64,000 nt of DNA from JAYSYM01 sp964543475 (lineage in GTDB: Bacteria > Bdellovibrionota > Bdellovibrionia > Bdellovibrionales > JAMPXM01), in contig CAZIYJ010000005.1 of assembly GCA_964543475.1 (NCBI GenBank), positions 109,934 to 173,933 on the forward strand, in the 5' to 3' direction. Shown here piece by piece: positions 8,609-17,375 of this stretch. Position 1 is the first letter of the stretch; the number at the start of each line of letters is the position of its first letter. The notes under the pieces were generated by a model. That model saw only the letters and a program-made list of their open reading frames with translations. It had not been told where the DNA came from and ran no database searches. The position numbers and the translations under genes are program-made.

Positions 8609-10066
8609 CTATTCTAAACGGTAATTTGGTGCTTCTTTAGTAATGCTCACGTCATGCACGTGCGATTCACGTAAACCCTGAGCACTAATGCGAACGTACT
8701 TTGCTTTCTTTTGTAGATCTTCGATGTTCTCAGCGCCTAGATAACCCATACCTGATTTTAATCCGCCAATCAGTTGATGGAGGATGGCACTCGCAGACCC
8801 TTTGTAAGGGACTCGGCCTTCAATTCCCTCTGGCACTAACTTATCAAAGTCTTCAACTGAAGCTTGGCCGTAGCGATCTTTTGAGCCCTTTTGCATAGCG
8901 CCCATTGATCCCATCCCGCGATAAACTTTATAAGTTCGACCTTGGAACAAGATTGTTTCGCCCGGGCTCTCGTCAGCACCAGCTAACAAGTTGCCGATCA
9001 TCACTGAGTTCGCACCAAGTGCTAAGGCTTTTGTAATGTCGCCAGCGAATTTAATGCCGCCGTCAGCAATAATAGTTTTACCAAGCTTCTTTGCAAGCTT
9101 TCCGCACTCCATCACCGCAGAGATTTGCGGCATACCGACGCCTGCGATAATTCGCGTCGTACAAATACTTCCAGGGCCAACGCCAACTTTAACTACCTCA
9201 GCGCCACTCTTAATCAAAGCTTCAGTACCATCGGCAGTGACTACGTTACCCGCGCAAATAACAGTGTCTTTAAATTTGCCTGATGCCCACTTTGTCATTT
9301 CGAGAACGTTCTTTGAATGCCCGTGAGCTGTATCAATCACAACGACATCGCAGCCAGAGGCTACTAGTGCTTCAGCTCGTTCACGTGAAGTTGCGTCGAC
9401 ACCAATTGCTGCGCCCACAATCAGGCGACCGTGCGTATCTTTGGTAGCCAATGGATAGGCTTTTGCTTTCTCAATATCTTTAATTGTGATCAGGCCGCGG
9501 AGTTTTCCGCTTTTGTCGACGACCGGAAGTTTTTCAATTCGATGCTGTCCTAAAATCGCTTTAGCCTGCTCCAAAGTCGTTCCGACTTCGGCAGTGACCA
9601 GACCTTCTTTTGTCATGATGTTCGAAACCGATTGATTTAAGTTTTTCTCGAACCGCAAATCTCGGTTAGTAAGAATGCCGATAAGCTTTCCGTCCATTGT
9701 GATCGGCACGCCACTGATCGAATACTTTTTCATTAGCTCTACAGCTTCTGACACCATCGCTGACGGTCCTAAAGTAATCGGATCGAGGATCATTCCCGAT
9801 TCGTACTTTTTCACCTTCTCAACCTCGAAAGCCTGGGCTTCAATATCTAAATTCTTATGTATCACTCCCAAGCCACCTTGCTGAGCCATGATACGAGCCG
9901 TTTTATTCTCGGTGACCGTATCCATCGCCGAAGAAATAATTGGCGTATTAAGAACTATGTCGCGGGCGAAGAATGATTTTGCCGAGATCTCAGTCGGCAC
10001 AATTTCGGAGTACTGCGGGATTAAAAGAATGTCATCGAAGGTCAGAGCGTAATTTAAATCTTCCAT
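8609..10066 (-). CDS. guaB: IMP dehydrogenase
   Basis: It oxidises IMP to XMP with NAD+, the rate-limiting step to guanine nucleotides. The protein is about 485 residues when begun at the ATG at 10066 (MEDLNYALTFDDILLIPQYS). That ATG has AAGGGG five bases ahead and is the normal IMPDH N-terminus. A longer frame from 10102 would overlap the upstream gene and is not needed. A CBS pair (Bateman module) spans about residues 90-205. The catalytic loop GPGSICTTRI carries Cys302, and the flap has GMGSMGAM and RYGQ. It forms a guaB-guaA-dnaE run. Confidence 0.98.
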   Translation of the reverse strand: MEDLNYALTFDDILLIPQYSEIVPTEISAKSFFARDIVLNTPIISSAMDTVTENKTARIMAQQGGLGVIHKNLDIEAQAFEVEKVKKYESGMILDPITLGPSAMVSEAVELMKKYSISGVPITMDGKLIGILTNRDLRFEKNLNQSVSNIMTKEGLVTAEVGTTLEQAKAILGQHRIEKLPVVDKSGKLRGLITIKDIEKAKAYPLATKDTHGRLIVGAAIGVDATSRERAEALVASGCDVVVIDTAHGHSKNVLEMTKWASGKFKDTVICAGNVVTADGTEALIKSGAEVVKVGVGPGSICTTRIIAGVGMPQISAVMECGKLAKKLGKTIIADGGIKFAGDITKALALGANSVMIGNLLAGADESPGETILFQGRTYKVYRGMGSMGAMQKGSKDRYGQASVEDFDKLVPEGIEGRVPYKGSASAILHQLIGGLKSGMGYLGAENIEDLQKKAKYVRISAQGLRESHVHDVSITKEAPNYRLE

Positions 10067-10091
10067 TTGACCCCTTAAACTTGGTTTCGTC

Positions 10092-10637
10092 TTACAGTTC
10101 AAATTTCATATCCGCTGGTGGGCGGCTTGAAGGATCTTGATACCACTTCTTGTACATTAAATAATTATCAGCCGATTTATCTAAGAACTTAATCTCTTCA
10201 GGCTTAAGCTTGCGAACTGCTTTCGCCGGTCGCCCCATGATCAAATAGCCTTCTTCAAAGCTGGAGTTCTCAGTCACTAAACTCCCCGCTCCAACAATTG
10301 AAAGCCGCGGAATTTTAGCGTTATCCATGATCACTGTACCCATACCAACTAAAACTAAATCGCCGATTTCACATCCGTGCATGATCACTGAATGACCAAT
10401 GGTGACTCGGTTGCCGATCTTCGCGTGGGCTTTGTTGAAGGTGCCATGAATGACAGAGTTGTCTTGTATGTTGGTCTCATCGCCGATCGTGATTGGCCCG
10501 ATGTCACCACGCAAAGTGCAGTTAAACCAGATCGAACAATCGCGACCAATTTTAACTTTTCCGATGATGTCTGCAGATGGCGCAATGTAGCTGCCAGAGC
10601 CGATTTCTGGCGTATGACCAAGTACTGAAAGTAGCAT
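10092..10637 (-). CDS. Gamma-carbonic-anhydrase-like hexapeptide-repeat protein
   Basis: This 181-residue left-handed beta-helix protein is of the gamma-CA/PaaY/YrdA group. Hexapeptide repeats run from about residue 12 to 135. Three histidines sit at the zinc-ligand positions: His64 (NSVIHGTF), His82 and His87 (TIGHSVIMHG). The C-terminal helix that caps the trimer follows (PEEIKFLDKSADNYLMYKKW). Many family members have no proven carbonic anhydrase activity, so only the fold and metal site are supported. It is the same strand as guaB downstream and lies six bases after the bifunctional-nuclease-family gene, so it is probably part of a miaB-led transcript. Confidence 0.85.
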   Translation of the reverse strand: MLLSVLGHTPEIGSGSYIAPSADIIGKVKIGRDCSIWFNCTLRGDIGPITIGDETNIQDNSVIHGTFNKAHAKIGNRVTIGHSVIMHGCEIGDLVLVGMGTVIMDNAKIPRLSIVGAGSLVTENSSFEEGYLIMGRPAKAVRKLKPEEIKFLDKSADNYLMYKKWYQDPSSRPPADMKFEL

Positions 10638-10643
10638 GGCCGA

Positions 10644-11222
10644 TTACATCATAAAGAGGTGCTTCTTGGAACCTAATTCAGGATTTGCCAAGAGAGCTTT
10701 TTCGAAATCCCCGAGCTGAGCATCGATCTGACGGCATTGCATCATGTGCTCTTTAGTGCTGAAAAAGGGTGCGCCTAATCCGAGCGTAAATGCAGCTGCA
10801 TCTTCAGCTCGAACTCTTAGCCGAGTGAGCTGCGAATTGCCTGCGAAATGCAAAACAGCGTATTGATGATGGCCAACCAATTCGTTTATATCGCAGCGAA
10901 CGAGCTCTGCGCCAAAGGCTCGCATAACTTTTCGGGTGACCGCAAGCGGATCACCAGCGACCTCAGCTTTTGAAAGATCGGCTAACGCCATTCCCGCAGA
11001 GACCGGGCTTAGCCATACTGGCAGCGTTTCAGATTCATCTTCACTTTTTAAGAGCAGAATTGGACGAGCATTCGGTGAATGGACCGTGATTCCGAAGGGA
11101 GTTAGTTCAAGCCACTCTGGGCCAGGGACATTTGCAGCGACCTTTGCAGAGTTCTTTTTTCTTCTGAGAATGACGCTCTTCCGTGGTTTTTTTCTAGCGC
11201 TCGCCTTTGGCTCGATCCTCAT
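10644..11222 (-). CDS. Bifunctional nuclease family (DUF151) protein
   Basis: This is a 192-residue protein. After a basic N-terminal tail (ARKKPRKSVILRRKKNSAK) a BFN/DUF151 domain runs from about residue 37 to 155. Typical elements are LTPFGITVHSPNARPILLLKSEDESETLPVWL, in which the family replaces exposed Glu/Asp residues around a substrate cleft, and GLGAPFF near the end. Plant members cut RNA and DNA; bacterial members are largely unstudied. The ATG overlaps the miaB stop by four bases (ATGA), which indicates translational coupling. The coupling to a tRNA-modifying enzyme makes an RNA-related role plausible, but this is inference. The basic tail is unusual compared with short DUF151 proteins. 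Confidence 0.75.
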   Translation of the reverse strand: MRIEPKASARKKPRKSVILRRKKNSAKVAANVPGPEWLELTPFGITVHSPNARPILLLKSEDESETLPVWLSPVSAGMALADLSKAEVAGDPLAVTRKVMRAFGAELVRCDINELVGHHQYAVLHFAGNSQLTRLRVRAEDAAAFTLGLGAPFFSTKEHMMQCRQIDAQLGDFEKALLANPELGSKKHLFMM

Positions 11223-12562
11223 TGAACGATCTCGCCGTAAAGAACTGTTGGGAATGCTTCTTTGACGAAGACTTTGCGAGTTTGGCCAATCAATGATTTC
11301 GCGTCTGCATCCGGCACGTCAATGAACGTTAATTTGTTCTGAGTTGTGCGGCCGCAAACTTTATTTTCGCCCTCTTTGTGCTCTTCGATAAGAACTTCAA
11401 CGGTTGCACCATCGAATTTTTTGGCCATTTCAAAAGTAATTTCACGTTGGCGATTTAAAAGTTCATTGAGCCTTCGGAACTTTGTTGGCTCATCCAGCTG
11501 ATCAGTAAACTTCGCAGCCTTAGTAAATGGTCGCGGGCTATACGCAAATGCGTAAACGTTCTCATAGCGCACTTCTTCGATCAGGCTGTAAGTGTCTTTG
11601 AATTGCTCTTCCGTTTCGCCAGGGAAACCGACGATGAGATCAGTTGAAAGTGCCACGCCCGGAATGCCTTCGCGGATCATCTTAATTTTATCTAAGTATT
11701 GCTCGCGCGTGTAATTTCGATTCATGCGCGAAAGCACTTCGGTATTACCCGACTGAGCTGGCATATGGATATAATCCATGATTTTTGAGCGGTACTTTTG
11801 AGAAAGATCGATAAGCTCTTTGTTAAAATCTTTTGGATGAGGAGAAGTATATCGAATGCGCTGAATATCTGTTTCTTCGCAAAGAACTCTTAAAAGCTCT
11901 TCAAAGTTTGCGCCGCACTCTGAACCATACGAGTTAACGTTTTGGCCAAGTAAAGTAACTTCTTTTACTCCGCGACCAACTAGTTTTTTTACATCATCGA
12001 CGAGTTCTTTTAACTGCCGGCTTCGCTCCCGGCCGCGAGTAAACGGCACCACACAAAACGTACAGAAATTATCGCAACCCTTGCCGATATTTACGAAAGT
12101 CGAGACACCGGGGTTACGTATTAAAGTTTCGATGTTGTATGGCTTTTCGTTTTCGAATCGCGCTGAAATAACTTTTTCGTTCGCATTATCAAGCGACTGC
12201 GCGACGATTGATGGGATCATGTCGATCGCATCAGTTCCGACAACGAAATCGAGCATCGGGATGTCTTTTGCTAACTTCCCTTTTTCTTGCTGAGCAACAC
12301 AACCTGCAACCCCAATGCGAAGATCAGGGTTCTTCTTTTTCAATTCGCGGTAAGTCCCTACTTCAGATCGAACCTTATGAACTGGTTTTTCTCGAACGCT
12401 GCATGAGTTAATGATAATTAGGCTCGCCTGTTCAGCGCTCATCACCGGAACAAAGTTATGCATCTCGAGGAGTGAGTACATTCGCTCGGTGTCGTTAACG
12501 TTCATTTGGCAGCCGTAGGTTGAGATATAAACGCCGCGGCCTTTTCCGATATCTTGATTCAA
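11219..12562 (-). CDS. miaB: tRNA-2-methylthio-N6-dimethylallyladenosine synthase
   Basis: This radical-SAM methylthiotransferase modifies A37 of tRNAs that read UNN codons. It has 447 residues, standard length. The N-terminal UPF0004 domain supplies cluster ligands Cys18, Cys54 and Cys88 (STYGCQMN, INSCSVRE, VAGCVAQQ). The radical-SAM motif GCDNFCTFCVVPFTRG gives Cys163, Cys167 and Cys170. A TRAM domain closes the protein from about 375. The start is a TTG at 12562 with AAGGAT upstream. It heads a coupled run with the DUF151 gene. Length and the N-terminal motif fit MiaB better than RimO. Confidence 0.96.
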   Translation of the reverse strand: MNQDIGKGRGVYISTYGCQMNVNDTERMYSLLEMHNFVPVMSAEQASLIIINSCSVREKPVHKVRSEVGTYRELKKKNPDLRIGVAGCVAQQEKGKLAKDIPMLDFVVGTDAIDMIPSIVAQSLDNANEKVISARFENEKPYNIETLIRNPGVSTFVNIGKGCDNFCTFCVVPFTRGRERSRQLKELVDDVKKLVGRGVKEVTLLGQNVNSYGSECGANFEELLRVLCEETDIQRIRYTSPHPKDFNKELIDLSQKYRSKIMDYIHMPAQSGNTEVLSRMNRNYTREQYLDKIKMIREGIPGVALSTDLIVGFPGETEEQFKDTYSLIEEVRYENVYAFAYSPRPFTKAAKFTDQLDEPTKFRRLNELLNRQREITFEMAKKFDGATVEVLIEEHKEGENKVCGRTTQNKLTFIDVPDADAKSLIGQTRKVFVKEAFPTVLYGEIVQ

Positions 12563-12625
12563 ACTCGTATATCCTTTTCAGTTGAATGAAGTGGTAAAAG
12601 TGAAATCTTTTCCAGCACTTCGCCA

Positions 12626-12654
12626 TTGTTCTGAAAGTGAAATGGAGTTATAAG
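12626..12654 (+). promoter_or_regulatory. Putative promoter of the 12702 gene
   Basis: TTGTTC (12626-12631) and TATAAG (12649-12654) are 17 bases apart, 48 bases before the ATG at 12702. The region between miaB and this gene is divergent, so a promoter is expected here. Confidence 0.45.
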
Positions 12655-12701
12655 TTCCATCTCTGCATGAAGTCAAATAGTCAGCTATTAGGAGCTATTT
12701 A

Positions 12702-13265
12702 ATGAATCCTCGCCTACCTACCTCGATCAAGTGGACGGAATTACCTTCGGAATTCGCCAATAAAGTCCGCAAGGTCTTTGCTGACAACTTTAAGACCGAG
12801 GCAGCCGCTGGGCGATTCATCGTTGAAGGCCGTATTTACCCTGAAGAAATTGTGATTCGTATTGGCTATCTCGAAAATGGCCGTCTCAAGCAAGTTAACT
12901 TCGAAGCTTCATCAGCCTATTCAAAAGAAAAGGCTAACTCATTCGACAAGCTTTACCTCTGTGTCGACGCAATCGCTAGCATGATGGAAGAGGCGTTTGC
13001 TTCTGAAACTGACGAAGATCTCGATTTTCCGCTTCACTGGCGTGAATACGATTTCGAAGGCCAGCCGGTCTTCTTGCAACATTCCACTGTGAATTCAGAA
13101 CTTGAAGCAGAGGCCGATCGAATTCTCGGCGAATCTTCTGAGGGACTTTTGAAGGAAGTGATCATTGATGACGAGTCGAAAGATGCAATGGACGCAGCTG
13201 TTGTCGACACGGATCTAGCTAAAGAAATTCAAAAGCGAATCCGCGCCGGTTTTGATCTCAACTAG
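12702..13265 (+). CDS. Hypothetical soluble protein
   Basis: This is a 187-residue acidic protein without signal peptide, membrane segment or cysteine pair motif. It contains one Cys in LYLCVDAIASMMEEAF. The first half reads as mixed alpha/beta (GRFIVEGRIYPEEIVIRIGYLENGRLKQVNFEA); the second half is rich in Asp and Glu. The ATG has AGGAG eight bases upstream. I recognise no family. The stop codon overlaps that of the convergent gene at 13262 in a shared CTAG. It stands alone on the plus strand and is probably a single-gene transcript from its own promoter. Confidence 0.75.
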   Translation: MNPRLPTSIKWTELPSEFANKVRKVFADNFKTEAAAGRFIVEGRIYPEEIVIRIGYLENGRLKQVNFEASSAYSKEKANSFDKLYLCVDAIASMMEEAFASETDEDLDFPLHWREYDFEGQPVFLQHSTVNSELEAEADRILGESSEGLLKEVIIDDESKDAMDAAVVDTDLAKEIQKRIRAGFDLN

Positions 13266-13741
13266 AGAGGTCTCCACTTGCAATACTCAGACTGGATGAT
13301 TTGTACATCTGGCTGAGGCATTGGTAGATCTTGATCCCAAAGAGTCGAAATCTTAATCGTGTAGCTGTACTGATTAGCCGAGTCAGTTCGGCGTAACACC
13401 AATTCTGATGAACGGAAAACAGTCGGTTTTCCCACTGGGTATGAAACTCCAGCGCATTTTGGATGATCAAGATCGCAGTTCGCAGGAAGAGTAACCCACT
13501 GATATTTTTCCATTCGATCAGTCACTTGCTCAGAGACGATTTCAACTTTATCGAGCGAGCTTATCGCTTGGCACTGACGCAAAACTTGCTGCTCAATCTT
13601 TTCAGCCATTGCTTGAGTTGTTTCTTCTTTGAAACCTTCAAGTGAACGAAGATCAAAATCGATCGTAGTTTTATTGGCGAACGCCTCGCCTGAGAACGTG
13701 AACACAGCCATAAGAATTAAAGCTAGTTTGCCTAAAGCCAT
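13262..13741 (-). CDS. Secreted hypothetical protein
   Basis: This 159-residue protein starts at the ATG at 13741, which has AGGAGG six bases ahead. A longer frame from 13798 would place the signal peptide inside the protein. The signal peptide is MALGKLALILMAVFTFSGEAFA. The mature part contains four cysteines (RQCQAISS, PANCDL, PKCAGVSY, SEYCKW), which suggests two disulphides in the periplasm or outside. The VKOR-DsbA protein in this window could form them. No family was recognised. It ends tail-to-tail with the 12702 gene, sharing a CTAG. Confidence 0.7.
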   Translation of the reverse strand: MALGKLALILMAVFTFSGEAFANKTTIDFDLRSLEGFKEETTQAMAEKIEQQVLRQCQAISSLDKVEIVSEQVTDRMEKYQWVTLPANCDLDHPKCAGVSYPVGKPTVFRSSELVLRRTDSANQYSYTIKISTLWDQDLPMPQPDVQIIQSEYCKWRPL

Positions 13742-13834
13742 CGGGGCCTCCTGGTATTTAAAGGGAAGGTACCAGAGATTCTGGAGCCAGAGGGCCAAAA
13801 CCTTCTGTCATGTAAAAAATAGTAATCCAGTAAC

Positions 13835-13861
13835 AAAAAAGGCGAGTGGATCACACTCGCC
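13835..13861 (-). terminator. Rho-independent terminator of the 13894 gene
   Basis: On the minus strand GGCGAGTG-TGATC-CACTCGCC forms an eight-pair stem followed by TTTTTT. It lies 33 bases after the stop of the lysine/alanine-rich protein. Confidence 0.9.
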
Positions 13862-13893
13862 TACTTCATGCCTTCTTGGCCTCACGCCTTCTC

Positions 13894-14715
13894 TTAGTAT
13901 TCGTCTCGGTCCGAGTCCCCGCCGCTACCGACGCTATCACCAGACATTCCGCGGACTTCGTCGAGGTAGTTTTGTGCTTCCTCTTCAAATTCGTTCTCGC
14001 CTGCTGATTCATCGATTTCAAGCTCCTGGATCGCAGCCAAGAAGTCCTTTTCGTTACGAAGGTCTTTCTTCAGCATTTCAAGGTACTTATCTGGGTAACG
14101 AGCCGTTAGATCTTCGATGTAACGCTCAAGTTTACCTTCTGTGAGGATCTTTTTACGAACTTGGATCTTCTTCCAAAGAAGCAAGTAATGGAATCGGCAA
14201 TAGCCATCTACAGCTGATGACTGATCACAATCGCGAACGCGGCAATAGCGACGTCCGTCAGCATCGGTCAAATAGACTTCAGTATCTTCTTCTTCAACTG
14301 GGGCTGCTGCCTCTACTGGCTCAGCGGCTGTTGGCTCAAGAATTTCGACTTCTTCAGCTTTTGGGGCCTTTGGAGCTTTTCCTGCTTTTTTCTCAACCGG
14401 TGCTGCTGCGGGCTTTGCGACCTTAGCCGCCGCCTTGTCGCCTTTTGCTTTTGAGGCTGCTGGTGCAGCTGGTTTTGCGATTTTCGCTGCAGCTTTTTTA
14501 GCCGTCGTTGGAGCAGCCGCTTTAGTTGTGGCCTTTTTTGCTGGTGGTGATGCTTTTTTAGCAGTCTTCGTTGGTGCCGCTTTTTTCTTCGGCGCCGGAG
14601 CTGATTTCTTCTTCACCGAAGACACCTTCTTCGCTGGTTTTGCAGCCTTGGAATTCTGAGTTGTTTTTTTACCGAATTTTGAAATGGCTTTAAGGGCTTT
14701 TTTGAGCTTTTGCAT
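13894..14715 (-). CDS. Histone-H1-like Lys/Ala-rich protein with Cys3His zinc-type motif
   Basis: This is a 273-residue protein with three parts. Residues 1-120 are a low-complexity basic tail of KKA, PAKK and KPAA units, like histone H1 or AlgP tails, which usually bind DNA or RNA. Residues 121-145 are acidic. From about 150 a compact domain begins with YCRVRDCDQ and GYCRFHY, giving Cys158, Cys163, Cys173 and His176. This resembles the short CxxxC...CxxHY zinc motif found in many phage and bacterial proteins. A helical, acidic tail (RYIEDLTARYPDKYLEMLKKDL) follows. A nucleoid or RNA-associated role is likely but unproven. A strong terminator lies just downstream. Confidence 0.7.
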   Translation of the reverse strand: MQKLKKALKAISKFGKKTTQNSKAAKPAKKVSSVKKKSAPAPKKKAAPTKTAKKASPPAKKATTKAAAPTTAKKAAAKIAKPAAPAASKAKGDKAAAKVAKPAAAPVEKKAGKAPKAPKAEEVEILEPTAAEPVEAAAPVEEEDTEVYLTDADGRRYCRVRDCDQSSAVDGYCRFHYLLLWKKIQVRKKILTEGKLERYIEDLTARYPDKYLEMLKKDLRNEKDFLAAIQELEIDESAGENEFEEEAQNYLDEVRGMSGDSVGSGGDSDRDEY

Positions 14716-14783
14716 AGTGAGCCAAGTTGATCGAATTCACCTATCCAGTCAAGGGCTTTAAGCCTATGCATTCAGGGCCCGAA

Positions 14784-14813
14784 TTGACTTTTAGCAGGAG
14801 AATGACCCATTAT
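14784..14813 (+). promoter_or_regulatory. Putative promoter of the thiolase operon
   Basis: TTGACT (14784-14789), an 18-base spacer and CATTAT (14808-14813) lie 31 bases before the thiolase ATG. Confidence 0.5.
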
Positions 14814-14844
14814 CGGCGCCTGCTCATATTTTTCGGGAGGTCAC

Positions 14845-16020
14845 ATGGAACAGGTTTACATTTTAAGCGCAGCTCGTACTCCAATTGGTTCATTTCAAGG
14901 TGCATTTTCAGAAGTTACGGCGCCAAAACTTGGTGCGGTCGCAATTAAAGCAGCACTTGAACGTGCCGGTGTAAACCCTAACCAAGTCGGCGAAGTTATT
15001 ATGGGTGAAGTTTTAACTGCCGGTGTAGGTCAGGCTCCTGCCCGCCAAGCTGCAATTTATGCTGGAGTGCCAGCCAGCGTACCAGCAATGACGATCAACA
15101 AAGTCTGTGGCTCTGGTCTAAAAGCCGTCATGTTAGCTGCAGATTCGATTGCACTTGGAAATACCAATGTAGCAGTAGCTGGCGGCCAAGAAAATATGAC
15201 TCTTGCTCCTCACCTTCTCGAAAAGTCTCGGGGCGGTTTCCGCATGGGCAATACCGAATTAAAAGATTCGATGATCAGCGATGGTCTTTGGGACCCATAC
15301 AACAATTGGCACATGGGAGCAGCTGCTGAACTTTGTGTAAAAGAAAATCAGTTCACTCGCGAATCTCAAGATGCTTTCGCGATTGAAAGCTACAAGCGTG
15401 CTCAGAAAGCTTCGAACGACGGTGTGTTCGCTAAAGAAATTGTTGCTGTTGAAGTTGCTGGCCGTAAAGGGCCGACACTCGTTGAAAAAGATGAAGAGCC
15501 TTTTAAAACTGATTTCGCAAAAGTACCAACGCTTCGTCCAGCTTTCGATAAAGCCGGGACAATCACTGCCGCAAACGCGAGTAAGATTAACGATGGTGCC
15601 GCGGCACTTGTTCTTGCAAGCGAATCATTTGTAAAAGCTAACGGCAAAAAGCCACTTGCGCGAATCGTTGCGCATGCGACTTTCGCCCAAGATCCAAAGT
15701 GGTTTACCACAGCTCCAGTTGGCGCAATTAAACTTGCCTGCGACAAAGCAAATGTAAAAGTGAGCGATATCGATTTGTTCGAAATCAACGAAGCATTTGC
15801 AGCCGTCACGATGGTCGCGATGAAAGATTTGAATATTCCGCATGAAAAAGTAAACGTGAATGGCGGCGCAGTTGCTCTTGGTCACCCAATTGGAGCCAGC
15901 GGTGCACGTATATTAACTAGCCTCGTCCACGCGCTTGTCGCTCAAAATAAACGTTACGGCCTTGCAACTCTTTGCATTGGCGGCGGCGAAGCTACGGCAC
16001 TTATCGTGGAACGTGTATGA
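14845..16020 (+). CDS. Acetyl-CoA C-acetyltransferase (thiolase)
   Basis: It condenses or cleaves acetyl-CoA and acetoacetyl-CoA. The protein has 391 residues, typical for biosynthetic-type thiolases. The nucleophile Cys88 is in [12 protein letters not shown], the catalytic His347 in [12 protein letters not shown], and Cys377 in [10 protein letters not shown]. The start ATG has GGGAGG five bases ahead. It is the first gene of an operon with the two 3-oxoacid CoA-transferase subunits. The next ATG overlaps its stop (ATGA). Together they interconvert acetoacetate, succinyl-CoA and acetyl-CoA, so this is either ketone-body style catabolism or the entry to a storage polymer. The gene set cannot separate these. 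Confidence 0.95.
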   Translation: MEQVYILSAARTPIGSFQGAFSEVTAPKLGAVAIKAALERAGVNPNQVGEVIMGEVLTAGVGQAPARQAAIYAGVPASVPAMTINKVCGSGLKAVMLAADSIALGNTNVAVAGGQENMTLAPHLLEKSRGGFRMGNTELKDSMISDGLWDPYNNWHMGAAAELCVKENQFTRESQDAFAIESYKRAQKASNDGVFAKEIVAVEVAGRKGPTLVEKDEEPFKTDFAKVPTLRPAFDKAGTITAANASKINDGAAALVLASESFVKANGKKPLARIVAHATFAQDPKWFTTAPVGAIKLACDKANVKVSDIDLFEINEAFAAVTMVAMKDLNIPHEKVNVNGGAVALGHPIGASGARILTSLVHALVAQNKRYGLATLCIGGGEATALIVERV

Positions 16021-16709
16021 GCAAGGTTTTCTCTGATGCTCGCTCCGCAATTGACGGAGTGAAAGACGGAATGACAATCATTCTTGGCGGATTTGGCCTT
16101 TGCGGAATCCCCGAGAATTTGATTTTGGCGCTAAGAGATTCAGGAGCGAAAAATTTAACGTGCGTTTCAAACAACGCGGGCGTTGACGATTTCGGTCTTG
16201 GTCTTCTTTTGCACACTCGCCAAATCAAAAAGATGATTTCGTCTTATGTCGGAGAGAATGCGACTTTCGAACGACAATACCTCAACGGCGAGCTTGAGCT
16301 CGAGTTTGCTCCTCAAGGAACTCTCGCCGAGCGCATGCGCGCCGGTGGTGCCGGAATTCCCGCTTTCTTCACTCCCACAGGTGTTGGAACTTTAATTGCT
16401 GAAGGCAAAGAAGTTCGCGAGTTCGAGGGGCGAAAATACGTCATGGAACGCGGAATCGTTGGTGACTTCGCATTTGTAAAAGCGTGGAAAGCCGACAAAT
16501 TCGGGAATCTCATTTACCGAAAAACGGCGCGCAATTTTAATCCGATGGCAGCAACTGCCGGAAAAATTACTGTCGCAGAAGTCGAAGAAATTGTTGAAAT
16601 TGGCGAACTCGATCCAGATCAGATTCATACTCCCGGAATTTACGTACAGAGGATCATTAAAGGTCCAAGTTTCGAGAAACGCATTGAACAGCGAACGGTG
16701 AAAAAATAA
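16017..16709 (+). CDS. scoA: 3-oxoacid CoA-transferase subunit A
   Basis: This is the alpha subunit of succinyl-CoA:3-ketoacid CoA-transferase, 230 residues. I start it at the ATG at 16017, which overlaps the thiolase stop as ATGA; an earlier in-frame start at 15972 lies inside the thiolase gene. The family signature [15 protein letters not shown] is at residues 22-36. Further conserved parts are [15 protein letters not shown] and the [14 protein letters not shown] segment. It works only with the B subunit, whose ATG overlaps this stop by one base. The choice of acid (acetoacetate or another 3-oxoacid) cannot be read from sequence, but the adjacent thiolase favours acetoacetate. Confidence 0.93.
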   Translation: MSKVFSDARSAIDGVKDGMTIILGGFGLCGIPENLILALRDSGAKNLTCVSNNAGVDDFGLGLLLHTRQIKKMISSYVGENATFERQYLNGELELEFAPQGTLAERMRAGGAGIPAFFTPTGVGTLIAEGKEVREFEGRKYVMERGIVGDFAFVKAWKADKFGNLIYRKTARNFNPMAATAGKITVAEVEEIVEIGELDPDQIHTPGIYVQRIIKGPSFEKRIEQRTVKK

Positions 16710-17374
16710 TGGCTGTAGGATTATCGCGCGATCAAATCGCACAGCGAATTGCAAAAGAGATTGAACCAAATTTCGTGGTGAATCTTGGAATTGGAATACC
16801 AACTCTCGTTGCGAATTTCCTTCCATCATCTATGAATGTGATGCTTCAAAGTGAAAACGGTTTACTTGGTCTTGGACCATTTCCGACTGAAGATAAAGTT
16901 GATCCTGACCTTATCAATGCCGGAAAACAAACTGTGACTTCACTGCCTGGCGCAAGTTTCTTTTCGAGCGCAGACTCGTTTGCGATGATCCGCGGAGGAC
17001 ACGTCAATCTTACGGTTCTTGGAGCTATGCAAGTCGATATGAATGGCGACATCGCAAATTGGATGGTACCTGGGAAACTTGTTAAGGGCATGGGCGGAGC
17101 GATGGATTTGGTGGCTGGAGCTAGACGAGTGATCGTAGCAATGCAGCACACAGATAAAGATGGATCACCGAAGTTACTTAAAAAATGCACTCTCCCGCTG
17201 ACCGGAGTGAACTGCATTAGTCGCATCGTTACTGACTTTGGAGTTTTTGACGTGAATCACGGTGAAGGCTTTAAGCTTTTGGAGTATGCGCCAGGCATTT
17301 CCGTCGACGAGATCATTAAAGCAACCGGAGCGCCTGTTGAGGTCGCTCCGTCTGTAAAAGAAATGACTTTCTAA
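16709..17374 (+). CDS. scoB: 3-oxoacid CoA-transferase subunit B
   Basis: This is the beta subunit, 221 residues. It carries the catalytic glutamate that forms the glutamyl-CoA thioester: Glu49 in [15 protein letters not shown]. Other family parts are [14 protein letters not shown] near 24 and [15 protein letters not shown] near 100. It is translationally coupled to subunit A (TAATG). It ends one base from the stop of the convergent lipoprotein gene, with no terminator between them. All three operon members are complete. Confidence 0.94.
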   Translation: MAVGLSRDQIAQRIAKEIEPNFVVNLGIGIPTLVANFLPSSMNVMLQSENGLLGLGPFPTEDKVDPDLINAGKQTVTSLPGASFFSSADSFAMIRGGHVNLTVLGAMQVDMNGDIANWMVPGKLVKGMGGAMDLVAGARRVIVAMQHTDKDGSPKLLKKCTLPLTGVNCISRIVTDFGVFDVNHGEGFKLLEYAPGISVDEIIKATGAPVEVAPSVKEMTF

Positions 17375-17375
17375 C

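Noticed and set aside
10067..10102. N-terminal extension of guaB
   Set aside because: It would overlap the upstream gene and add residues not found in IMP dehydrogenases; AAGGGG fits the internal ATG at 10066.
14435..14659. Plus-strand frame rich in Ala, Phe and Val
   Set aside because: It is the antisense of the Lys/Ala-rich repeat of the 13894 gene; its hydrophobic look is a codon shadow.
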